A stretch of DNA of 64,000 nucleotides from Branchiostoma floridae (taxonomy: Eukaryota; Chordata; Leptocardii; Amphioxiformes; Branchiostomatidae): NCBI RefSeq assembly GCF_000003815.2, contig NC_049984.1:2043186-2107185 (forward strand), given 5' to 3'. Of this stretch, positions 11,222-21,808 are shown piece after piece. Made by a program: the position numbers and the translations under genes. Each line of letters begins with the position of its first letter. Positions within the stretch are counted from its first letter, which is position 1. The notes below the pieces were generated by a model. The model saw nothing but the letters and a program-made list of their open reading frames with translations, did not search any database and was not told the origin of the DNA.

Positions 11222-14200
11222 ATGGAGAGAGGAAGGTCATTCGGCTATCAAGGGCCTCGCCATGGACGAGGCAACATTGGCGGGAGGGGTGGGCAGCCTG
11301 ATGGAGGGAGGGACAGGGGAGGCGGCGATCAGCAGGAGAGGTGAGTTCAAGCGATGCATGAAGTCGTACTTGAGTCTGTTGTCTGTGCCACAGTTGGTTC
11401 TGGTTAGCTAATAGATGTAAATTTTCGACGTCAGTTGGCAATGAGTATTCGTATTTTGTAACCTGTTCAGTTGAACTCTCACATAGGCATACCACCCATT
11501 ACGGCTTGAGAGACGACTACGGAACACTGGCTACACGCCTGCACCGACAACTTCGACTCGAGACGCCTCCAGACGACTTCAGGGAACTTACGATCATCCC
11601 AACCTTCGAAGACATCCACAGCGACAAGGAGCCGTTTCTCCGCACCAACATTGACCGCGGCCGCTACCGAGATGTGGACACGTATCTGGACACCCAGTTC
11701 AGGCTGCTGAGAGAAGACTTCGTACGGCCACTACGAGAAGGTATTGAAGACTTCTTATACATGCGCAGACGTGGATTGGACCAAGAACGCAAACTGCAAG
11801 ACATCCGTGTCTACCATGACGTCCACGTTGTCTATCCCACCTACTCCAACCAGGGTATGGTCCACAGGATACAGTTTGACAGCAGCAGGCTCAAAGGGGT
11901 GAGATGGCAGTCCTCGAAGCGGCTGATCTACGGATCCCTCGTCTGCCTCACCAAAGATGAGTTTAATACTATGTACTTTGCGACAGTTGTAAATAGCAAC
12001 CCGAAAGAGCTTGAGCAGGGTTGGGTGGATGTTCGATTCGAAAATGACACATCGGCTGTGATAGGCATCAGTTCAATGGACACCTTCATCATGGTTGAAA
12101 CAACTGCCTTCTTCGAAGCCTACCGACACGTCCTAAAAGGTCTTCAAGAAGTGGAAGATGACAAAATGCCGTTCACCAAGTACATCGTGGACTGCGACTG
12201 TGCCGACGGCGTAGATCCACCAGCCTACCTTCGGAGGAGCTTCGGGGCCGAGAATGTCAAATACGACCTGTCGGTTGTTAAAAACGTGTACAGCAGACCA
12301 AATCTGCAGCCCATGCAAGTTCCTGTCCTTCGGGGTGCTCTTTGGCCGTCAGCTGAAGACCTTGGTTTTGATGAGTCGCAGTACCGCGCCTTCAGATTGG
12401 GGCTGACCAGAGAATTCGCCGTCATCCAAGGTCCGCCAGGAACCGGGAAGACCTACATTGGGCTCAAGATCATCGAAGTACTACTCAGAAACAGTTTTGC
12501 GTGGCAAGGACACAATGGAGGTCTTGGAATGACGGGAAACGCGAATAGTCCCATCCTTGTGGTTTGCTACACAAATCATGCCCTTGACCAGTTTCTCGAA
12601 GGTATAGAAGAGTCTTACCCTGAGGGTATCGTAAGAGTTGGAGGGCAAAGCAAGAGTAAGAAACTGGAACGCTTCAAGCTGAAGAATATCAGACACAAAG
12701 TACGCCAGAGCAAGTTGGTTCCGCAGGACATCAAAAAGAGGGCTGCCAATGCAACACGAGAAAAGAAACGCCTTGAGAAAGAGATGGATATGCATCTAGA
12801 TAAGTTGACGGCAACGCAAAGTGTTCTCCTACATGAAAACACCCTGATGGACGTAATGGACCGACGCCATAGGACAAGCTTGATGGAGGGATGGCAAGAA
12901 GCAGACGAGTACGAGTGGAGGACGGGTGGAAAGAAAAGGGGATCTGCCATAGAGGACTGGCTTGGTCTTGGAGGACAAGTCCTGCCGGAAGTAGATAAGC
13001 AGGACCATGGTACCCAAGAAGAGGACCAGGAGGAAGAGACGATAGACATGGAAGATCCAGAAGAAATGAGGCGGCTGCTAGACGACGATGAAGTACTGTA
13101 CGGTCCTGTGGACCGACGACAGCACACGAGAAATGCTGTAAGCGTAGACCGGGCCCTAGACCTCAACAGTATGCACATCAAAGAGCACAGGGCAGAGGAT
13201 AGTGGAGGATGGCAAGTTCAAGTCAACAAGAAGAAGAGAAGAAATATGCTTAAGCATGAACTCAGCAAGACAGAGATGATGACCCACGAAGAAGCTCGAC
13301 AAGTCCGAGACGTCTGGACGCTGCAACCACGGGACCGATGGCGCCTCTACCGTTACTGGGTGGCCAGGTACTGTGACTTGTTCAAGAGGCCGATATCAGC
13401 GTGTGCAAAGAGATACGAGGATGTTGCTCGACGGCTTGACAAGATAAGAAACGAAGAAGATCGCAGGATCATGGAGGAAGCATGCGTCATCGGTATGACC
13501 ACCACTGGTGCTGCCAAAAACCGCTCGATCCTGCAAGCCATTCAACCTGCTATCATCATTGTAGAGGAGGCAGCAGAAGTTCTGGAGGCCCACATCGTCA
13601 CAACGCTCTCCCAGCAGTGCCAACATCTCATCCTCATCGGGGATCACCAGCAGCTCCGTCCCAACCCAACCGTCTACGAACTGGCTAAGAAATACAAGAT
13701 GGACATCTCCCTTTTCGAGCGCATGGTCAACAATGACATGCAGTGTGTGCGGCTTCAGTCACAGCATCGCATGCGGCCAGAGTTCGCCCGGCTCCTGACG
13801 CCGCACATCTACGACTCGCTGGACAACCACGAATCGGTGCTCAACTACGAGAACATCAAGGGCGTCTCCTCAAATCTGTTCTTTCTGGATCACAGCTACA
13901 AGGAAGCACACGCCAAAGACACGAAGAGCCGGTCTAACATGCACGAGGCGCAGTTCCTTGCCAGCTTCTGCCGCTACCTGCTTCAACAAGGGTACAGCCC
14001 GTCCCAGATCACCATCCTCACCACGTACACAGGTCAACTCTTCAACTTTAAGGATGTCATGCCACGACAGGTGTTCCAGGGTGTGCGTGTTTGCACCGTG
14101 GACAACTTCCAGGGAGAAGAGAACGACATCATCCTGCTGTCACTGGTGAGAAGCAATGATGAGAACATCGCTGGCTTCCTGAAGGTGAGAACATTATCTT

Positions 14201-17200
14201 TTAGGGATCCAGTCATCATCTACCGTACTTTGATGTCTACAAACAAGTTATTCCTAGGTTTTACCTGTAGTACTCTGTCTCCATTGATCTACTCTTTGGC
14301 ATTACTGGAACAATAGTTAGAATTAGAGGAACCAGTTTCATGGACTTTTGAAGCCTACACGCCCGTGTAAGTACATTATGTATAATATTTGTGTTACGTT
14401 TTTTATTGATCGTTACAAACTTGATTTCGTTGCACTTACAGGTGGAAAACAGAGTCTGCGTTGCTCTTTCACGAGCGAAGAAGGGTTTCTACGCCATAGG
14501 CAACCTGACAATGCTGGCGGAGGCAAGCACACTATGGAAGGAGGTACGGCATTCTTTATGTATGACATTGCTTTCAGCAAAATGTATGCAACCCGTAGGA
14601 CGAAATGGTTTTCTTAACGGGAACTTTTCTATTTATTTCTGATCAGATCATCCAAGAACTTCGAAGGCAAGGCAGCATAGGTACCAGCCTGACACTGAGC
14701 TGCCAAAATCACCCGGACAGCAAGATTCTTGTGTCAACCGCCGACGACTTCAAGGAGACCCCAAACGGCGGGTGTATGCGGCCGTGTGGCTTCAGGTAAG
14801 TAAAAACACGGCGTATTCCATATCATCTAGTCCGACCGCGGGTAGGATCGATCAGACCCACGGGAGGGCTGATACCGAGGGTGATGTGGAATACGCCATT
14901 TTTTATCTTATCTTTGTCATACCCATCCGGAAAAACACACCTTTCAATGCAAAATGTTCCAGAAATTGTACTGTCCTTGAACAAAAAAAAAATTAACAAA
15001 AATCAATTCCTTTGTCCGAATCCGGTATTTAAACATTCAATGACAGCGCGGTCGAAGTGCGTTCGGTTTACACTGGACCTAGGAGAGCAGATGTGAATAT
15101 TATCAGCTGTACAATCGACTAATAGTAATACAATCAACATGTTGCTGTGACAAAGTTGTACCAATCATTCTTGACGCATGTACGCATGCACCACTGATCA
15201 ATATATCTTTTTGCACAGACTACTATATGATGTATCGTACTCTTTAACCCTTTTCTGGGATTCACAGGTTACAGTGTGGACATCTTTGTGGAATGCGCTG
15301 CCACCTAACTGACCCGGAGCATGAAGAGTACGAGTGCCCAAAACCCTGTGCCAAAGTCCTTTGTGACCTCGGACACAGATGCCCGGATCTCTGCTACCAG
15401 GATTGTGGTAAATGTGAAGTATTGGTCGAAAAGACCATTCCCATATGCCAACACAAGCAGAAGGTCCGATGCCATGAGAAGGCCCGCCCATTCCAGTGTC
15501 AGATGCCGTGTGAGAAAGTCCTTCCTTGTAGACACAGATGCAAGAACAAGTGTAACCAAGAGTGCAGCGTGCCCTGTATGGAGATGGTGCAACATCAGTT
15601 TCCCTGTGGCCACACCATCCAGGCGGCCTGTTCGGTCCAAAAGGACGACATGCTTTGTAACATACCTTGTCGAAATCTGTTGAAGTGCGGACACCAGTGT
15701 GCCGGTACATGCGATCGCTGCAAGCAGGGGAGGTTGCACCAGCAGTGTAGGCAGCCATATAACCGTGTGCTTGTTTGCTCCCATCAGTGTAGGGCGAATT
15801 GCACACACAACTGTCCTCCATGCGCCGAACCTTGTGAGAACCACTGCATCCACGGCCTCTGCCGACACAAATGCGGAGAGCCCTGCGTCCCGTGTCAGGA
15901 GCCCTGCGAGTGGACATGCAGACATCACAAGTGTGACAAGCCCTGTGGTGAGCCCTGCGATCGTCCTCGATGTCACTTCGCCTGCCAGAAACTCAGACGC
16001 TGTGACAGGTGTAAGAAAGTTCAGTCATGCATCGGCATGTGTGGAGAACCATGCCCAAACAGATGCCGAGTCTGTGATCATCAGGAGTTGACAAAGGACG
16101 TCTTCGGAACCGAGGATGAACCCGACGCACGATTTGTGCTGCTGGAGGACTGTGGCCACGTACTGGAGGTTGGCGGGATGGACTACTGGATGGACGAAAC
16201 ATCCAAAACGATCCAACTCAAAACCTGCCCGAAATGCAGAACTCCAATACGTTACAACTTACGCTATGGAAATACCATCAAAAGAACGCTGGCGAAGATC
16301 GAGATTGTAAAGAACAAGCAGTGCGTTCCAAAGGCAGAGAGGAGAACCACTGCCAAGAGGTTTAAAAATGATCTCCTAAGTGATGTTGACTTGCAATGGT
16401 ACTGCGCTGGCTCCTCGTCTGATCTCCTTGTGCAAGTCGAACGCTTCAGTTTGTCTTCACCGGACCAAGTGGCCATGTTTGAAAAGAAAATCTTTTTCCT
16501 GAAGAAAATTGCGAGACGTAAAGATGAAATGGAACGCCTTCGGGTCCTTGGAGACAAGCCCCACATCATGGAATTAGACAGGGAAATCGCCGAAATGGAG
16601 AACTGGCTGCTTCGTCCCACCGCCCATGTGAATGAACAGGTAAGGCCGGAGTTACATGTGCTGCACTTATCTGGACTAACTACAATGATAGACACACAGA
16701 TGTGCCCTGTAAATTTTGTTGTTCGAACAGATGAAACATAATGCAATTGCAAAACCATGACCAAGACATATCATTGCTCGTCCGTCATGGAACACATGGG
16801 ATATCTAGTTATTCTACCGAAAATCTTTTTTTGCTTTCTAATTTTCATCCTTGTGTTTGATAGAAATGTGTGTTGTCGTTGCCACTTACATTAGTTACAT
16901 GGCATTCATCACAACTTTGTTCCGTTCGCAGGAGTGGGATGAGTTCGGGACAGAGATGAGCCGGATGAACTTCCTCCTGAAGCTCCGCGTGCTGCAGGGC
17001 CAGATCCGGAAGAAGGGAATCAGTCTGGACGACCAGGACAAGGTGCTCCTTGACTATGCGGAAGGCGTGCTGACCGAACTCAAACCTTTCACGGAGAAGA
17101 GAGAGGAGCTGGTCAAGCAAGCCCTGAGGACTGTCAAGGACCTAACCCGGCAATACCCTGCGCCGAGGGCTGCCATAGCAAGGTATAATGTTTTGTTTAT

Positions 17201-19106
17201 GTTTTGAATAAATAAGTATTTCCAGACAGTCATTCCAATGGAAAAGTTACAGTACCGATATTTCATGGATAGGGATGCAAGCCTAAATACGTGTAGTTCT
17301 AATACGCATTATTTGGATATTTTATGTGAATACAACGACATATTTCATTGAAAATAGATATCGACCCTTTTAAAATCTTTTTCAACCGTTCTCGACAGGA
17401 GTGCTGGTGTCACCAGCAGGTTGGGGCCGCCACAGGTTTCGGTCAGACAGCCGCCCAGCACTGAAAATGGACGTGCCTATGAGAGCAGCTATTCAACCCT
17501 TTTCGACAGATGTACTGGTGCCAGAAGGCGGGGGCAGCCACTGGTTTCGACCAGACAGCCGCCTAGTACTGAATATGGACTTGCTTCTGAGAGCAGCCAT
17601 TCAACCGTTTTGGAAAGGAGTGCGGGTACCAGCAGGCGGGGGCCGCCACAGGCTTCGTCCAGACAGCCGACAAGTTCCGGAGATGGACGTACTTATGAGA
17701 GCAGCCGTTCAACCGTTCCCGAAAGGAGTGCGGGTACCAGCAGACGGGGGCCGCCACAGGCTTTGACCAGACAGCCGACAAGTTCCGGAGATGGACGTAC
17801 TTATGATAGCAGCCGTTCAACTGTTCCCGAAAGGAGTGCGGGTACCAGCAGGTCAAGAGAGCCGCCTTCTACCGGAGATGGACGTGCCTATGAGAGCAGC
17901 TATTCAACCGTGTTTGACAGGAGTGCTGGTGCTACAAGGAGGGGGCAGTCATATGTTTCGTCCAGACAGACGCCTAGTACCGAAGAAGGACGTGCTTATG
18001 ACAGCAGCCGTTCAACTGTTCCCGAAAGGAGTGTGGGTACCAGCATACGGGGGCCGCCAAAGGCTTCGGCCAGACAGCCGCCCAGTACCGGAGATGGACG
18101 TACTTATGAGAGCAGCCGTTCAACTGTTCCCGAAAGGAGTGCGGGTACCAGCATACGGGGGCCGCCAAAGGCTTCGGCCAGACAGCCGCCCAGTACCGGA
18201 GATGGACGTACTTATGAGAGCAGCCGTTCAACTGTTCCCGAAAGGAGTGCGGGTACCAGCATACGGGGGCCGCCAAAGGCTTCGGCCAGACAGCCGCCCA
18301 GTACCGGAGATGGACGTACTTATGACAGCAGCCGTTCAACTGTTCCCGAAAGGAGTGCGGGTACCAGCATACGGGGGCCGCCAAAGGCTTCGGCCAGACA
18401 GCCGCCCAGTACCGGAGATGGACGTACTTATGACAGCAGCCGTTCAACTGTTCCCGAAAGGAGTGCGGGTACCAGCATACGGGGGCCGCCAAAGGCTTCG
18501 GCCAGACAGCCGCCCAGTACCGGAGATGGACGTACTTATGACAGCAGCCGTTCAACTGTTCCCGAAAGGAGTGCGGGTACCAGCATACGGGGGCCGCCAA
18601 AGGCTTCGGCCAGACAGCCGCCCAGTACCGGAGATGGACGTACTTATGATAGCAGCCGTTCAACTGTTCCCGAAAGGAGTGCGGGTACCAGCATACGGGG
18701 GCCGCCAAAGGCTTCGGCCAGACAGCCGCCCAGTACCGGAGATGGACGTACTTATGATAGCAGCCGTTCAACTGTTCCCGAAAGGAGTGCGGGTACCAGC
18801 AGGTCAAGAGAGCCGCCTTCTACCGGAGATGGACGTGCCTATGAGAGCAGCTATTCAACCGTGTTTGACAGGAGTGCTGGTGCTACAAGGAGGGGGCAGT
18901 CATATGTTTCGGCCAGACAGACGCCTAGTACCGAAGAAGGACGTTCTTATGACAGCAGCCGTTCAACTGTTTCCGAAAGGAGTGCGGGTACGGGCAGACG
19001 GGGGCAGACACAGTCTTCGGCCAGACAGCCGCCTGGCACCGAAGAAGGACGTAGCGAGACACACAGCCTAATCCGATCACGCCTGGACTTTTTCGAGTCT
19101 TTGTGA
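11222..19106 (+). CDS. ZNFX1: ZNFX1-like helicase, paralogue A (long repeat tail, no RZ finger)
   Basis: Exons 11222-11340, 11487-14184, 14442-14543, 14647-14795, 15268-16639, 16932-17182 and 17399-19106; every junction keeps frame, giving about 2132 residues. Order: short Gly/Arg-rich start (residues 1-40); ZNFX1 pre-helicase region (PTFEDIH, EPFLRTNI); SF1 helicase with GPPGTGKT (about 354), VCYTNHALDQ, VEEAAEVLEAH (about 731), GDHQQLRP, QHRMRPE, FQGEENDIILLSLVR and ALSRAKKGFY; then a Cys/His-rich exon of NFX1-type fingers (about 1023-1480) and a charged helical exon. Vertebrate ZNFX1 is an RNA helicase and antiviral RNA sensor; the worm and yeast relatives act in small-RNA and heterochromatin pathways. 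Odd: the three exons found in B and C after the RGG exon are absent, the RZ finger is missing, and the last 569 residues are a tandem-repeat tail. The GAAA-rich TATA promoter lies 2 kb upstream. Confidence 0.85.
14811..15065. repeat. Dispersed element, copy in gene A intron
   Basis: Starts with an inverted repeat (GGCGTATTCCATATCATC and GATGTGGAATACGCC) around GTCCGACCGCGGGTAGGAT. A related stretch at 22640-22830 in an intron of gene B shares GTATTCC, CCGACCGCGGGTAGGAT, GAACAAA and a trailing CGCGC block. Probably a non-autonomous transposon present in both introns, at different intron positions. Confidence 0.55.
17399..19030 (+). repeat. Coding minisatellite, about 16 units of 108 bp
   Basis: Seven almost identical 108-bp (36-codon) units begin at 18043, 18151, 18259, 18367, 18475, 18583 and 18691 (GCATACGGGGGCCGCC). 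They are flanked by six more diverged units before and three after, two of them the short form beginning AGCAGGTCAAGAGAGCC. Consensus peptide pieces: SAGTSIRGPPKASARQPPST and GDGRTYDSSRSTVPER. A two-unit block (short form then ATRRGQ form) occurs twice, so there is higher-order duplication. The peptide is rich in Ser, Arg, Pro, Gly and Thr and is probably disordered. A second forward frame and one reverse frame are also largely open. Confidence 0.93.
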
Positions 19107-19565
19107 TATCTCATATAAATTGATAAAGAATTTACATTTGGTTTACTTAAGTAAATTTGATCTTTGCTTCAATCATGTCATTGTGCTTATCTTGCCTGTA
19201 ATGAATTGTTGACAATATGTAACTCAAATCCTCCGGTTGTGAAGCTTCGATATTAACTAAATCTTGTATGTCCAACAATGTGGTCTTACTGGGAGAGTGT
19301 ATGGAATTTGAAGTGTTGTGTACGATTTTGATACCTAAAAAGCAGTGTGTTTATACCTTGTGAACCTATAGTCTCAACGTAATCGGACTTTAACTGAATT
19401 GAAGATTGCCTTATTGTTTTCATAGAAATTCTTTAGTTTTGGGTGGACGTCCGAAGCTTTCTTCTTGAAGATAGAATGTCTTTTATGGAAGTGGTCACCG
19501 CGTAAGTGGAGTACATTTTACGTATTTGTACATTGTGAATGATTTCAGATGTTCTGATCTAGTGG

Positions 19566-19571
19566 AATAAA
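19566..19571 (+). terminator. Poly(A) signal of gene A
   Basis: AATAAA 460 bp after the stop codon of gene A and about 130 bp before the leftward promoter copy. Confidence 0.5.
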
Positions 19572-19698
19572 GGCGTGTCTAATGATTCCAGCGAATCACC
19601 TCTCATACAAAATGTAGCTATAGCTATCATAGCTTTCATGCCCAAATAGCCCGAGCATCTGCTTGGCGAGCAAATAGGTAACGTAGGCTAATACGAAT

Positions 19699-19727
19699 GG
19701 GGCTTCCCGTTACGTCATATCTTCACA
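19699..19727 (-). promoter_or_regulatory. Leftward promoter-module copy between genes A and B
   Basis: On the minus strand GAAGATATGACGTAAC then GGGAAGCCCC, matching the core motif at 3342-3369, with the distal module at 19845-19915 in the same relative position. No clear TATA box or donor follows towards the left, so it may be a decayed duplicate. It points into the 3' end of gene A and lies back to back with the promoter of gene B. Confidence 0.5.
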
Positions 19728-20420
19728 CATGTCACTCTATTGATCCGGATACTTTAACATTACTGCCTTGAAAGTTTTCCTGCTCAAATTTTTGGAAATG
19801 TTTGCTATAGAGCTAACCAACATACCTCTAACCTGACGAAAATATCAAGATTCATAAAAATTTGTCGATGGCCTGACCAATGTTTGCAAGTGAAACCCGA
19901 TCTGAGGGTGCACGATGTGGCGAACAAATTGTGGGTAAACAGGTCTATTGTCCAGCCCCCTTCTCACTTTCCCAAGTTTTACGTGTGGTACAAAGTTTAA
20001 GTAGACAGAGGCAGTTAATAAGGTTGTCACCCTTTAGGATTAGCGCGTGGCAACCGAACTATCTTTTTTATAATTATTTACAATATACTCCAAGGCTCCA
20101 ACAAAACTTAGCACACATAAAATGTTACCCTATCTAAAGGTGATTCCTTAAACGTAACTGGCACTTTTGCCATCGGCTTACCACTGAGTATAAGTAATTT
20201 TACTGCTGATACTTTTACAGGTCTCTCTGTTGAATTCTCCAAGCAAACATACATGTTGATAATATTGTAACAGAAATTGTATGTATAGCAGGAGAGCATT
20301 GTACTCCGCCACGGGTCTCATTAAATGTAATGTAAATAATGTAAAGTTGTAACGTATAAAGTTGTCATAGTAGTAAATTCGTCCGTAAACAATACCAAGG
20401 GTGCGGCACAGAGTGACGTT

Positions 20421-20595
20421 GCGAAACTATGCCGTCAGCGGAAAGCCCCGGCAGGCCAGATATAAAACGTCTCGATATTTGGGTCTGGTCCGTCTAGACT
20501 CCAAAGCGTCGCTGGGTTGCTGAGATATTTGCAGCTACTGTACCGCCTGATCAAAAAACAGTGGCTTCTTCTTCTTCAGTCACACTTTTTTCAAG
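20421..20595 (+). promoter_or_regulatory. Core promoter and untranslated first exon of ZNFX1-like gene B
   Basis: GCGAAACTATGCCGTCAG then CGGAAAGCCCC (20421-20449), TATAAAA at 20461-20467, and a leader exon from about 20490 ending TTTTTTCAAG at 20595 before donor GTGAGTCTCC. Same layout as gene A. The CRE-like centre has diverged (TGCCGTCA), while the GAAACT and GGAAAGCCCC parts are kept. Confidence 0.68.
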
Positions 20596-20944
20596 GTGAG
20601 TCTCCACTTCGCCACTAGGACAATATTAGTAATCTCCAAGTAGATTTACAGGTGACATTAGACAGTATCAAAGCCAGACAAGCATTAGCCACCGGACGTA
20701 ATAAGCACACTGTACATCATTCTTGGCTATCAGCATTTGACCATTGTAATCCAGATCGAGTCCACAGTGGATCGAGTCGTAAATGTGTCGAAAGGATGTT
20801 TTGATATGGTTAAAAACAACCACTGAGGTTTTCATGAGAAGATATCGCATGACATGTGTGCAAGAATGAACTGAGACGATTGGTAACTTCCGTGTGTGCT
20901 GTAGGAAAAACCTAGTCTCAACCCTGAGGCCTTTCTTTGGGGCA

Positions 20945-21070
20945 TGAATCGTAGAATTCGGCACACAATTCGGCAAATAATTGACCAGGAGAGTCAGCCT
21001 ACGCCAAGGTTCCCATTCAAATGTCAAACCGTTTCGTAAGAAACCTGACAAATTATTCTGCTTATTACTA
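20945..21070 (+). repeat. Dispersed repeat shared with 2715-2850
   Basis: Shares ATCGTAGAATTCGGC and CCAGGAGAGTCAG with 2725-2772, followed by related GCCAAGGTTCCCATT. Both copies are on the plus strand although the neighbouring promoters face opposite ways, which argues for a mobile repeat and not a duplicated promoter part. Confidence 0.5.
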
Positions 21071-21441
21071 ATAACCAGCATAGCTAGTCTGGTAGATTCT
21101 AGACAAAACTGCAATCCTTTGTAATAGAGATGTGTCTTAAGTTGGTATCATGGAGACTAGCATTTCTGAAGACGATATTTCCCATATCTTACATTAGAAC
21201 AAGGATTGTACATCAGTTGAAGGGGGAGGGGAGAACCTGGAAGCGAGCCAAGTTTCAGACGAAACTCTTTTGTCTGGACATGTTTTGTCTGGGCGTGTTG
21301 ACATACAAAACACGGTCTGTACTTACTAAGTGTTTGCTTCGGATGGTGAGCGTCGGGTGCTTTCCACCAGTTGCGCTGACGTCAGGGCAGAAAAACTATT
21401 CAGGCGTAGTCATTCTAACGTTAAAAATATGTATACAAGGG

Positions 21442-21443
<2 letters not shown>

Positions 21444-21530
<87 letters not shown>

Positions 21531-21542
21531 CGTTACACTTTG

Positions 21543-21620
<78 letters not shown>

Positions 21621-21634
21621 CAAAGTGTAACGTT
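21444..21634. repeat. AC/AT microsatellite with unique inverted flanks
   Basis: AC then AT tracts. Within it TTAACGTTACACTTTGTATA (21527-21546) and its complement TATACAAAGTGTAACGTT (21617-21634) bracket an AT-rich core, so the right half forms a strong cruciform or hairpin. Confidence 0.85.
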
Positions 21635-21808
21635 GCCCACCCCCACCCCAAACCCAATAGGTTGCAACTTGCAACGGATAGCTACATCCATACATTCTAA
21701 CTGTCCTATACGCTGTGGGGTAGGGGTTGTAGAAAAGGTAATAACGTTAACGTTATAGATATCATTTTTTCGACGTATTGTTGTGTAGGTAGCCCATGCC
21801 ATTTGCCA

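Noticed and set aside
12615-13181. Minus-strand frames opposite the helicase exons (also 26296-27027, 47138-47554, 15198-15976)
   Set aside because: Shadow frames of conserved plus-strand coding sequence.
17974-18807. Long open frame on the minus strand and a second long plus-strand frame within the gene A tail
   Set aside because: They exist because a 108-bp repeat lacks stops in those frames, so every copy is open. No start context or splice support; the frame used joins the upstream exon in phase.
17399-19030. CRISPR-like regular repeats
   Set aside because: Units are contiguous without spacers, encode protein and lie in a eukaryotic exon.
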